Position numbers and translations under genes: made by a program. Shown here piece after piece: positions 1 to 10,159 of a stretch of DNA of 33,984 nucleotides. This stretch comes from Beroe ovata. Its lineage: Eukaryota > Ctenophora > Nuda > Beroida > Beroidae. The notes below the pieces were generated by a model. The model had not been told where the DNA came from. It saw only the letters and a list, made by a program, of their open reading frames with translations, and did not search any database. The stretch is from assembly GCA_946803715.1 (NCBI GenBank), contig CAMPET010000013.1, positions 522,627 to 556,610 on the forward strand, read 5' to 3'. Within the stretch, counting starts at the first letter, position 1. Every line of letters starts with the position of its first letter.

Positions 1-67
1 CACACACACACACACACACACACACGTTCATAAAGGGGGTGTGTGAACATACGTTCATAAAGGGGGT
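1..67. repeat. (CA)n microsatellite and short direct repeat
   Basis: The window opens with about 25 bases of pure CA repeat. It is followed by a 17-base direct repeat (ACGTTCATAAAGGGGGT) at 24-40 and again at 51-67. No gene is visible here. The window also ends in a CA tract. Confidence 0.9.
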
Positions 68-466
68 TCATTAAAGATAGACACAAGGTAGCCGAGGTTT
101 AGCTATACTATATTGCGTTTGGTGCATCCATTCACAATCATACTTTCAATCACCAAAATTACTTACCGAACGCCAAATCTAGTAGCTACTGTAGATACAA
201 GGCTTCGGGTACTGCATTTCATCTCGAAATTAAAAACTGGTGTCGCGTCAAGCTGTGATTAAAACTACATAACAGTAGAGACCTTAGATAACCTATATAG
301 CATCATTTGGGGCGGGGGAAGATTTACAATTCCCTCCGTGAGTAGAATTATATTCAGTAATTTCATACTGAGTTAACGGTGTACGATTATTATGAATTAC
401 TCCAAATAGGAAGTTTGTTTAGTACAATTACACGAGAGACATATTGTGAACCTTATTCATGTTTAT

Positions 467-1138
467 TCATGTCTTAAATAAACCTGGATTCCTGGATGTT
501 AGGGTTTCCTGGAACCTCAGTAAGACAAGCTTATGCTTATGAAATGGTGTATCAGAGGGAAAAGAGATATCACTGATCAGCGATACATTCTCCACTGAAT
601 ACAATTCTCACCTTTGGATCGAGTTTCGGTAGTATTTGGTCGTAGTTGAGATCCTCAGTGAGACGTCGGTGCAGCCCCAATCCCACAGCCTCGTTAGTTA
701 GAGACACCATGGGTCTGCTTCTCTTCGAGCCCTGCGGTCATGTGATCCGTTACTATCCGAATAATGACTAACAAGTTAATCAGATACGTTTGGCGTTGTA
801 CAGACTAAATCACAATCCCAAGTCGTAAGCACATTGATATGAAGGAGCACTGCATCATCAGTATCCATGTTATGTGGCAACTGGAAGTGCAGCCTCACCC
901 GAAAAGTAGAGTTATTGCTCATTGTGTTGTTAGCAGTTGCAGCCCCATTCTTATCCGTGTAACTAGATTCCTTCCGTTGAGAGCAGCAGGTGAAGAAGGA
1001 AGCTATCGCCCGCCACACCTCACAACACCGGGATGTGCGGCGGCGGCGTGGCGTGGCGGCGGCGGCATTTGCCACGCCCTGATCGTGATCTGATGATTTC
1101 ATTGGTGTGTCTCCAGCATCTCTCCTCTGACATACCAT
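467..1138 (-). CDS. possible small three-exon gene, unknown product (155 aa)
   Basis: I do not recognise this protein. On the minus strand three segments join in a consistent frame: exon 1 at 833-1138 (102 codons), exon 2 at 612-731 (40 codons) and exon 3 at 467-508 (13 codons plus TGA), all in phase 0. Exon 2 has a good donor (AAAG|GTGAGA) and an acceptor ending CGCAG. The exon 1 donor (AAT|GTGCTT) is weak. A CAG lies three bases before the ATG, as in other genes of this window. The AATAAA signal overlaps the stop codon (TGAATAAA, minus strand 469-462). The predicted protein is basic near residues 31-35 (PRRRR) and has two cysteine pairs around residues 38-52, which could suit membrane association by acylation (inference). 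There is no signal peptide. The reading is more GC-rich than its surroundings. Alternatively only exons 1 and 2 are real, or the open frame is chance. Confidence 0.4.
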
Positions 1139-1859
1139 TCCCTGTTGTCAGTTGTTGTTAACGTTGATCTTATTATTAAAAAGGTGCTGTCGATGAGAGA
1201 AGAATATCAACGCTGTCAACAGCCCCTATTTCAATACCTATCCGGATAACGAAATGAAAATGTAGAAATGTTGGATAGGATTTATGTGGAGTTATCAATT
1301 ATGCCCTAATTGAGGCGGAAATTATTGAGAATTATAATTTGCGCGTGATGTAGGTATTTCTCATTGATCAACTTCTAATCAAAATCTGGTTTAAATAACT
1401 TCTGATAAAAATCTGAGAAGAAACTGATATTTTTAGATAAGATAAGGATAATCTATAGGATAATTGGCATTTATCAAAACCAGAGACGGGTCCAATGATA
1501 ATTATCGAGGAATTAGGGCGACAAGTTGACTATGGATTCAATTGAAATAAGACCACATATAAGATACCTAATGCTTAATAAGGAGTAAGATAATTCTCGC
1601 CAAAATGAATGGAATGCTTGAACGATCAGAATCCGATCGGATAGCAGTTTGGAGCGGAAAAGATTGAACTACTAGCTAGCATTACCAGGCTGTACGAGGC
1701 ATAAATTAGGCATAATCTCATATCATTACCGCAATAATCACATAAATTGGGTAGTTCAGTACCTATAGTTCACTGGAGCATGACAACAACAATAGTGTCG
1801 ATTATCGAGAGCGTAACACTGGCCGTAACACTGGCCGCTCATGATGTACAAACCCACAA

Positions 1860-1862
<3 letters not shown>

Positions 1863-1895
<33 letters not shown>

Positions 1896-1910
1896 AGAGA
1901 CACACACACA
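1863..1910. repeat. (CA)n/(GA)n microsatellite
   Basis: About 15 CA units, then a short GAGAGAGA interruption, then five more CA units. Confidence 0.95.
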
Positions 1911-3123
1911 TTCACTCTGATTGTCGTACCACTTATATCACGCACCTGTAATAACTGATAACGCAGTAATGCTAATACTACTCCATGATGAACAATTCCA
2001 GATTGCAGTTAAGCGCTGATATTCTCCTGATGTATAATAATAAAACGCAATTCCTATAGTGTCTGTAACATAGGTACAATAAGAACTGTAAATTGTGAAG
2101 CTTTAAGTCTTGCTAGAAAAGTAGAAAGTACGCTTGCAGACCAATCATTTGTGGAAAAACACGCATTGACGCAACCATCCTTCTTCATTGTTATAGGTGG
2201 AAAACAGTAAAATTCTATAATCACTGAAAGTTTTAGCAATGATAGGCGAAAAAAAAATTCCACTTCCAGGAAACAAGATCTGCTCTACTACGCAATGATC
2301 GCTAATGAATACGGAATTATCGCTAATGATAGCGAGCACGGTCCAATGAAGTGCTCGAACACCTCATGATCTATAGTCACTGCATGTCCGCACTGTCTAC
2401 AGCGGGCATGCTCTATATCAGTCTATCAGACACCATATCATGAGTACAATGATTCCCACATCGCGTATAGCATATTGTGTAGATCCTCTATACCTATAGT
2501 TTCACAGCAGCTGTGTATGAACTATTATATAGGGTCTCCTTATACATTCAGCAGGTAGACAGTAGAAACCATCTCACACATCACTCATAGTGTACTTACA
2601 GTGTTGATTATGAAGGAGTCATAATTGAGCATCTTAAGCAGATCTTAAGCAGCATGTTAAGTTGTAGTGCATGTAAGCATGGAAGTTGTAGTGGCCCGTG
2701 GCTGGGCCCAAAATGTGAACAAAGGGCGCGCAGTGGATATTCGTCATTAGGTATATCAACTTCAAGAGAACACCATGATTAGCAATAGTGAATTCAGAAG
2801 TAGGGCATGGTTGTTCCGTTAAGAGAACCATGAAATTCCAGTGAAATGGAGGTCGCTCTAAGTACTCAGGTGTCCGATAGAGCAAACGGATTTCCATGGA
2901 TAACCACTCCAGGCGCTTTTTTCAATGCGAGTTAACTTAGCATATAATATTATATTTTCTACGAAACAGTGAATACGGTGCAACATAAGGATTATGCATT
3001 ATGATGAAAATTATAATTCTCATAAGTCATATTTAACTTTCTGTTATAATTTCATGTGTGTACTATGCGTTAGCAGGAAGCAATATAAAACTCTTCTCCG
3101 GATCACTAGGTATACCACCGTCT

Positions 3124-3250
3124 CACCCGACTGTCACTGCGACAGTCACTGACTGCGACAGTCTCTGGATGGACCAGTCACTGACTACAACTGAGTAACT
3201 GTGACTGAATAACTGTGACAGTCAGCTGAAACTGTGAGTTGAAACTGAGA
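3124..3250. repeat. degenerate CAGTCACTG-type repeats
   Basis: The words GACAGTC, CAGTCACTGACT, AACTGTGACTG and GAAACTGTGAG recur in direct and inverted orientation over about 125 bases. It is a decayed tandem array able to form several small hairpins. No gene is associated. Confidence 0.6.
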
Positions 3251-4408
3251 GCTGGAATATATTGTTTTAGAGAAATCACGTGTCCCACACCTCCAGTGTG
3301 AGGTCTCAAATTGCACTGAAATTCATGAGAAAGGTAGGTATATATGCATTTCTAACATGACACCGATATTGGTGATAAGGCCGCGCTTTTTCTTTACAAG
3401 AAGGGAGTGGACTTCATTTTCCTTCCTTTTTAGTAAAAGTCGCCTGATTTTTGACTTTAGTCTGCGTCAAAAGCGTATGGCTCTCATGCCCCAAAACTTC
3501 CCCTCCTTTATTTGTGCAGTTGTAGTATCCTAGCAATAGCATAACGCTTTCATTTCAGTAAAGGCTGAAATGTAGGAACTAGGAGCGCTAGGGAAGTTTT
3601 AGTAGTTTTACTAAGTAGAGCATCTTGGATAACTAATCCACGAGAGATACATAAATAGATAAACGGCACAAAGGAGTGAATTTCCCCAAATTCCGACACA
3701 AAGTACAGCTATACACCGGCTTGGTAGAGCTAATCCCACGCAGGCAGTATAATTATGCCTAAAACATGGGGAGCCAGGGTAGGAATAGGGGTATGGATTA
3801 TATTTACACAGAAATACCATGTAAATGAGTATGTTTAGTAAACATTGTTTATACAGCGACTGAAGCTCATGCGCGGAAAACAGGTCAATATCTATATTTG
3901 AGAGGAGGGATAAATTTACACGATTATCTGAATATGCTGAGAGATTACCCCGGACAAAATATATCGGCTAATTGGACGATTATTCATTTCCCTGCTCATT
4001 ATTCCTCTGCTTCTTATATTATATGCTACATGTCCTAAGTTTAGTGGCTATTTCATTGGACAAGTCATGCGACAGGGGCAGTTGTAATAAACGGTCGATA
4101 GGTAAACCTGTGCGTTCTGGCAGAAATGCTTGCCATATAAAATATATAGATTTAGATCAGCAATCGTAGCAGGCATTCATGATACGAGAGCTAAAAGCGT
4201 GTGATGATTCGATCGATTATAAGACACGGATCTATGCTCAGAATTATAGCGACTATCAGCTCGGAATATGATTCCATGTTAATGCTCAATCTAGGACATA
4301 ATGGAGGAAATATCATACAATGTGTAGTCGAGAAAGCATAATATACGACCTTGAGAATAGGGATATTACGATTTGTTGATCTAACGAAACACACTATATT
4401 ACTACAGG

Positions 4409-5107
4409 ATGAGAAGGGGGGCAAATTTCCTGAATCCAGTGATCCTGATCATCATTCTCATCCTCTCACCACCAGCATCAGCAGAACTTACAACTGGTCA
4501 TCATTTGGGAGTGGCGAAAAAAATCCTTCCCTCCGTAAAAACAATGATCAGTAAGGTGAGCAGAACATCAGGAAACACAACAGTGTGTAATCTGTGTGTC
4601 AACGCGTTGAAAATGTTGACAACATCCGCTAAAAGTATGGACGATGCCAATTTGTCGAAAATGTCGGATTTGGTCAGTAAGATAGTCCTCTTTGCTCACA
4701 ACAGCACAGGGAATCTTTCAGAAGTAGTGGGAATTCTACCGCATGGTCACTATGACGAAACCTGCAGACAGCTCCTTGGTGTTTGTGATAACAGTGATGA
4801 CGTCATGATGACGTCTGCAGATGGGAAGTATCAGCTTGACTCATGCTCCATGTGTGCAAACACTGTCAACTCGGTGCTTGTTCACCTGAGCGACCCCGTC
4901 TACATGAACAGGGTGGAGGACTTTCTTGATGGAGCGTGTGACACAGCCCACCTGTCATACACGTGCAAATTGACAGTTCATTACTACGTGGAATTTGTCA
5001 GGGAAACAGCCTCCATGCCTTATCTCACTGGGGAGAGTCTGTGTGGGTGGGTCTACTTCAACATCTTCGGGATCAAGTGTCATTTTCCGGGCATCGCACG
5101 ATCATAA
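4409..5107 (+). CDS. secreted saposin-like protein, two domains (232 aa)
   Basis: This is a predicted secreted or lysosomal saposin-fold protein. Saposin B-type domains are four-to-five-helix bundles held by three disulfides that bind lipids, helping lipid hydrolases or perturbing membranes. Residues 1-25 form a signal peptide with a hydrophobic core (VILIIILILS) ending ASA. Domain 2 has the full six-cysteine pattern (C146, C149, C177, C186, C212, C224). Domain 1 has only the outer four (C60, C63, C119, C126) and lacks the middle pair. The coding region is one open exon. The ATG at 4409 follows ACTACAG with one base between, so a 5'UTR intron or trans-splice site may end there. It is the smallest and most divergent of the three saposin genes, sharing the family fold rather than close sequence. 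The stop lies at 5105-5107, and a 14-bp minisatellite begins within ten bases. An AATAAA occurs only at 5940-5945. I am confident of the saposin-like class but not of substrate or site of action. Confidence 0.8.
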   Translation: MRRGANFLNPVILIIILILSPPASAELTTGHHLGVAKKILPSVKTMISKVSRTSGNTTVCNLCVNALKMLTTSAKSMDDANLSKMSDLVSKIVLFAHNSTGNLSEVVGILPHGHYDETCRQLLGVCDNSDDVMMTSADGKYQLDSCSMCANTVNSVLVHLSDPVYMNRVEDFLDGACDTAHLSYTCKLTVHYYVEFVRETASMPYLTGESLCGWVYFNIFGIKCHFPGIARS

Positions 5108-5111
5108 AGCT

Positions 5112-5396
5112 ATGTGCAATGTGCACTTTGCAACGTGCACTTAGCGATGTGGACTGTGCAATGTGCACTGTGCACTGTGCAATATGCTCTTTGCAATGTG
5201 CAATGCGGACTGTGCAATGTGCACTGTGCAATATGCTCTTTGCAATGTGGACTGTGCAATGTGCGATGTGCAATGCGCACTGTACAATGGGCACTGTGTA
5301 CTGTGCAATGTGGAATATGCAATGTGGACTATGCAATGTGGACTGTGCAATGTGGACTGTGCAATGTGGACTGTGCAATGTGGACTATGCAATGTG
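5112..5396. repeat. 14-bp minisatellite, about 20 copies
   Basis: The unit is TGCAATGTGGACTG, with variants such as TGCAATGTGCACTG and TGCAATATGCTCTT. The right-hand end (about 5329-5390) is nearly perfect and the left-hand end is more diverged. The array starts within ten bases of the preceding stop codon, so it probably lies in that gene's 3'UTR. Neither the unit nor its complement contains a stop codon in any frame, so six long spurious open frames of cysteine-rich repeats appear here. I do not regard these as genes. Confidence 0.92.
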
Positions 5397-5410
5397 CTGA
5401 TTGTCTAACA

Positions 5411-8005
5411 GGCACATACCTACAGCTGTTTATAGAGTTACATTGAGATGGTGTAATATGATTATTGGAGTTCCACAATTAACGAAGATTGCCTTTTGAT
5501 TGATGAAATGTAAGTCGAGATGGGACTTTCCGGAAATTTGATGCTTATACCAATCAAATGATTGAACATATCGCGATTCCTGAATCAACTCCTTCAATTA
5601 CGATGTTTTTTCCCATGCTAACAAATTCACTGGGATCCGAGACATATAAAATTCTAAGCAACTTCAACTGTCAGGAGGTGAAAGTATTCGAGCTAGGCGG
5701 GCGCGGATATCTAATCAATCATTACAAAATGGACTATATAATTCATACCTATCGACAGCAACTCCATCCAAACACGTCAATATAATACTGACAGTTGACA
5801 CGTCAACGGGTAAACATATTGTGTAGGTACCTACGTGCATATGAAACGTAGATCACGATATGAAATATATGGGAGGCTACGTAAAACAACTACCTATATA
5901 ATATATAGCATACTATATTCATACTATATTTATTCTATAAATAAACTATTTATAGTTATCACATAATATGGTAGTCATCAGTCTCTAGCTGTTGCCGTCA
6001 ACGTGCATGACGTGCTCGTATTGTAAACTTCAGGGACCGGTCATAGGGCCATGTACTTGATATTAAACGATTAAACGAAGTTCCTGTAGGAAATAGGTAC
6101 CTATAACTTGTTATACCTTCCTATGTGTGTAATTGTGTATATGCTGGAGCCTTAGTGAGTACAAATGATGTATTGACAATCCCATATTACATCTGCAAAA
6201 TAATGATTAGGTTGATTAAAATATTGCCAAGGCCCAAGATAAATATCAAGAAGTCACAACAAACTGGGTGAATGATGTTAGCAAAGTGATCTTGTGTAAG
6301 TTATGTCGGGTGAGTGATAGGTGACAGTGGCATAGTGATGCCAAGTTTGTGCGGTGTTGGGTACTTGCGGAGTACTAAACTGAGCTAGATAGACCTGCGA
6401 GTTCCTAGCGGCAACACACCACGCCTAGAGCTGCATGGTAAGTACTGAGTATCCACGACGTTCAATAATAAACCAGTCCACCAGTCACAAAATGGATGAT
6501 TTTATAATAGTTGAGCATCATCCTTTATTAATCCTTTGAATTTGCATTACTAAGAGGGAAATGTTACCGCATTGTAATTAAGATGTCTGGACCACGCCAT
6601 GCCACTTTGCACTGGTCTTAGAGCTGAGCTTTATCAAATACATCGCACAAGTAACCGCTCCTGTTCTGACGGTAGAGTTGGGCGATGGACAATGACTTCA
6701 GGAATAAATTAGTGGTTTCAAACCATATACGACCTAGCTTCCCATCTAGAAGCTGTGGCCATCTGAATAAGAGCAATGTTTAATCATAAGTGAGCAACGT
6801 TAGTCCACAGTTTCATGCTAAAGGCTTAGGATGACCTAAAACGTGACCTATAAACTGTGAGAGATTATAGTGGGAAAGATGTGAAAGCGATAAGTAGGTA
6901 CATGAATAAAAAGTGGAAGCAGGTGCAACGGTATCGCATCAACAAATATTTGATAGTGCGGTTGGAAAAGTGAAAACAGATCGCTTCACTTTGGGATAGA
7001 CTAATCACCCTACACACTGTGATATTCTTCTTCTGAATTAATTGATTTCTCTCAGCACAAATGGCACATTAGAACATCATTTTTCGTCAATTACCCATCT
7101 CGTTCCAAGCTTCGCAAATAGCTACCCTGTCTGCAACTGAATATTAATATGCTTGTGCCAAAACTGTGTCTCAATCGAAGATAATATTTTGAAGAAGCTA
7201 CGCCCAAGTGTTCCATAGATCAAAGTAAAGCGGAGAAATCCGTCAATCTTTTCACTTATATAATTCTAGCATTCATGATTCACTTAATCAGTTGCCATGA
7301 ATTGTGGCTACTGACTTAGCCATTTGTGCATCTAAGCCATACAGTCACAAAATTCTCACATGTGACCTCATGGAGGTATGTGTGACCAACAGGTCATGTG
7401 AAAGCATTTTGTCTTATACCTATTCTCAAAAACAGGACTTGACCTACTGAAAGTAAAGTTTTATCGCGTCATAGATGAAAACTGAGATGGTGAGGTAAGT
7501 CATCACAAGTTTAGATAGTTGGCAAACACAGGAATCACACTGAGAGTACCTACCTTCACTTCCCTTCCTTCCCTCCACGATCAAGCGATGCACCCCACTT
7601 GATTATCTATCAAATGACTTCACTAACTCGAGAGATCGGTTCACGGATATTTCTAATGTCCTGCTGTTTCAAACTTGATATTCTAGAACTGTTAACCATT
7701 GATTTCACTAAAAAGATGTCTATTATCTAGGTACCTACGTGCATTGATATCAACCGTCTGATACCGACGAAAAAGAGAGAAAAGATTCCTTAGAAGGTAA
7801 AGTTTTTTCATTCCATCATTTTCTTATTTTCAACAAGAACTTGCTAGACTCTTCTTAATTCGCTACAGAATAACCACGTGTGCTAGAAATTTCCACCTTT
7901 ACCTTCTATATAATACTATCCGAATTGAAATGCCATGGTATGAACTTAAGTGGTAGAAACACGAGTTCTACAGCATTTTACAAGGTGCCCAATGCACGTA
8001 CATAG
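5411..8005. other. intergenic, no supported gene
   Basis: About 2.6 kb, AT-rich, with no convincing exon. The open frame at 5558-5785 has no domain or splice context. The palindromic word TAGGTACCTA occurs at 5824-5833, 6094-6103 and 7728-7737. The first and third copies are part of an identical 17-mer (5824-5840 and 7728-7744). Confidence 0.6.
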
Positions 8006-8365
8006 GTCATGTGACACCGAAAACCCGTGATTCAAACAGTCTGCTTATCGTAGGGAACCAGGGAGCCGGTTTCGATAATGTGGGCGAGAGTCTTATCAAC
8101 TTAATTCAATTTGCAGTGGAGAAATTCTAGCTTCTCGTGATGCTTGCCTGCAAACTTGATAAAAAAAGCGTCGATAAGAAACCACGCCAGCGTAAGGCTG
8201 TGGGATACTTTTTCTAAGCTCATTTCCACTGACACAAAATTCATTCTGTTAACTGCCACGGTTTTCTCAAATTACAAGCTAAGGCCTAAGTCGACTATTA
8301 TCCTTATAACAAAATGATTAATTCCCTTGCCGAGCGTAACATAAATCTTTCTGTTCAGGATAGAG
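8006..8365 (+). promoter_or_regulatory. predicted promoter and 5'UTR intron of the six-domain saposin gene
   Basis: Seen in sequence: GTCATGTGAC at 8006-8015, an E-box of the type bound by MiT/TFE factors; a TATA-like GATAAAAAAA at 8158-8167; GATAAG at 8173-8178; a possible splice donor CCAGC|GTAAGG with the cut after 8191; and an acceptor CTGTTCAG ending at 8358, eight bases (7 intervening) before the ATG. I infer a short 5' exon ending at 8191 and a 167-base 5'UTR intron (8192-8358). The same order of elements is found upstream of the twelve-domain gene. The transcription start is not observed. Confidence 0.5.
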
Positions 8366-10000
8366 ATGAAAGTTGCGGTCCTGATAGCCTGCCTTGTGGC
8401 GGCCACCCTTGCGGTGCATCAAAAACCCCAACAGAGTTTTCTCTGTGACGTGTGCCGGTTCATGGGCAAGGAAGTGAACATGAGGATCCTGGATGATGAT
8501 ACCAAGGAGGAACTCATCACTACTGTCACCGACCTCTGCACCGTCCTTCCCTCCGCTTCCCTTGCCAACAAGTGCATGACCGCTATGAAGACTTATGGAC
8601 CTGAAATTGTCGATGAGGTGTTCAAAACACTGGACCTGGAACCATACTGCAACGAGATTGAGATCTTCGGAGAAGCTCTTTGCCCCCAAGACTCGGCTCT
8701 TGCAGTTGTTTCCAAAGCACTGAAGAATGAACATGGTTGTGAAGCCTGCAAAGACTCGCTGGATATGCTGAAGAATCTGCTCCAATCTGATGATATGAGA
8801 GATCTGATCCACATTGCCATCAACGAGACCTGCATTGCTATTGGAGGTGATGTTGCTGAATGTGAGGCCATGGTCACCAATGTCGTGGACGAGATTCTCG
8901 GTAACATCCTCCCAATGTTCAATGTGAACGCCATCTGTACTTTCTCTGGTGCGTGTGCCGCTCCCGCCTGGTTGGAAGCCCATTCTTCAGATGTTGAGTG
9001 CCTGCTCTGCAAAGATGGATTCGGTATCTTGGAAGGACTCCTCACTTCACCAGAGCTCAATGACATCCTGGACATCGCCATCAACCAGACATGCACTGCT
9101 ATCGGGACTGGGAAAGCCCGGTGCAAGAACATTGGAAAGTTCATGAAGGAACAGCTCATCGACACTCTCAAGGAACTTGCCACCCCCGAGACAGTATGTG
9201 CCCAGATCGGAGTATGCCCAGCTGTCGTCCTCGAGACCGAGACCATCTTCGACACCTATGTCAAGGACAACGAGGGTTGCAAAGCCTGCATGGATGGTTT
9301 CGAACTTATCCAGGAATTCCTGAAGGCTGATGAAACTGAAGATCTGGTGCACATCGCTGTCAACGAGCTGTGCATGGCCATCACAGGGGGTGAGTCTGAG
9401 ACATGCGACAAGCTCATTGATGGAGTTATCGACCCCATCCTCAAGCAGCTGATCTTCCTCTTCGACCCTGCCACCCTGTGCAAGAAAGCTGGGGCTTGCA
9501 CCAACCTCCTGATGGTGGACTCAGACTCCGTCGTCTGTGACATCTGTATTGATGGAATCGACGAGGTGAAAAACATAGCAGCCGATCAGGAAGTTGCCGA
9601 CATCCTAGCCAAGCTGACTGATGTTGTGTGTGACACCATCTCCATTCCTTTCTGCAAGGCTGCCATCAACACCGTGGTGAAGGAAGCTCTGCAAACTATC
9701 CAGGGGTTGGATGCTAACGCAACCTGTGCCACTATGCATGCTTGCCCAAAGTACTTCCTGGAGAATCCTGTCGGAGGTCCTCTCTGCTCTCTTTGCACCA
9801 CTGCCAGCAATGCTATCATCAACACCATCGTCAACAACAAGGAGTTTCACGCTATCGTAACCAAGGCAATCGCTGTGGTCTGCAAGGTCTGGCCCGGAGA
9901 TGAGTGCCCACAACTGCTGGATGAGGTCTTCCAGACCCTCCTCCAGGCTCTCTCGAGTTTCGGTGGACAGGAAGTGTGCTCCCTTATGGGACTCTGCTAA
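8366..10000 (+). CDS. secreted protein with six saposin B-type domains (544 aa)
   Basis: This is a prosaposin-like multi-domain protein, expected in lysosomes or secretions, where saposin domains bind lipids. The signal peptide is residues 1 to about 17 (hydrophobic VAVLIACLVAATLA). Six domains each carry six cysteines in the C-x2-C ... C ... C ... C ... C pattern: about residues 27-106, 125-197, 212-284, 305-378, 391-460 and 474-544. The protein ends exactly on the last domain cysteine (MGLC, stop). Human prosaposin has four saposin B domains flanked by SapA domains; no SapA domain is visible here. Linkers are short and show no dibasic sites, so processing into single saposins is not evident. 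Potential N-glycosylation sites include NET, NQT and NAT. The coding region is one exon. Domains 1-2 resemble domains 2-3 of the twelve-domain protein in spacing and wording (LKN..GC.ACKD, DL.HIA). The twelve-domain gene is convergent to this one. A poly(A) signal AATAAA lies at 10154-10159. The class is secure; the lipid partner is unknown. Confidence 0.92.
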   Translation: MKVAVLIACLVAATLAVHQKPQQSFLCDVCRFMGKEVNMRILDDDTKEELITTVTDLCTVLPSASLANKCMTAMKTYGPEIVDEVFKTLDLEPYCNEIEIFGEALCPQDSALAVVSKALKNEHGCEACKDSLDMLKNLLQSDDMRDLIHIAINETCIAIGGDVAECEAMVTNVVDEILGNILPMFNVNAICTFSGACAAPAWLEAHSSDVECLLCKDGFGILEGLLTSPELNDILDIAINQTCTAIGTGKARCKNIGKFMKEQLIDTLKELATPETVCAQIGVCPAVVLETETIFDTYVKDNEGCKACMDGFELIQEFLKADETEDLVHIAVNELCMAITGGESETCDKLIDGVIDPILKQLIFLFDPATLCKKAGACTNLLMVDSDSVVCDICIDGIDEVKNIAADQEVADILAKLTDVVCDTISIPFCKAAINTVVKEALQTIQGLDANATCATMHACPKYFLENPVGGPLCSLCTTASNAIINTIVNNKEFHAIVTKAIAVVCKVWPGDECPQLLDEVFQTLLQALSSFGGQEVCSLMGLC

Positions 10001-10153
10001 ATTACACTATAGTGGTGGAGGACAATTCGAAAATGACTAAATCTTATGTAGTGTAAATATACTGATGCTAAATTTCACCGAGTTTGATTCAATTTCGATA
10101 TGAAAATTCTTCAAATCAATTTTGTGATCCTCCTTATCAAAGAATTAGTGATG

Positions 10154-10159
10154 AATAAA
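10154..10159 (+). terminator. poly(A) signal AATAAA for the six-domain saposin gene
   Basis: Canonical AATAAA about 155 bases after the stop codon, on the coding strand. Confidence 0.6.

Larger units (their letters stand above)
1139..4408. other. intergenic, no supported gene
   Basis: About 3.3 kb of AT-rich sequence. Short open frames (for example 2634-2897 minus and 3972-4169 plus) lack splice context or recognisable domains. It contains a CA/GA microsatellite, a duplicated 12-mer (CGTAACACTGGC, near 1811-1834) and a degenerate CAGTCACTG-rich stretch. A TATA-like AT run at about 4136-4150 (CATATAAAATATATAG) is a possible promoter for the saposin gene that starts at 4409. Confidence 0.6.

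Noticed and set aside
2634-2897. 87-codon minus-strand open frame
   Set aside because: It has no recognisable domain, no signal peptide, no splice or poly(A) context, and a length expected by chance.
4963-5446. Several overlapping cysteine-rich open frames on both strands
   Set aside because: They are translations of a 14-bp minisatellite that has no stop codon in any frame.
8318-9913. Long minus-strand and alternative-frame open frames over the six-domain saposin gene
   Set aside because: They are shadows of the plus-strand coding sequence, which has a signal peptide and regular cysteine pattern.
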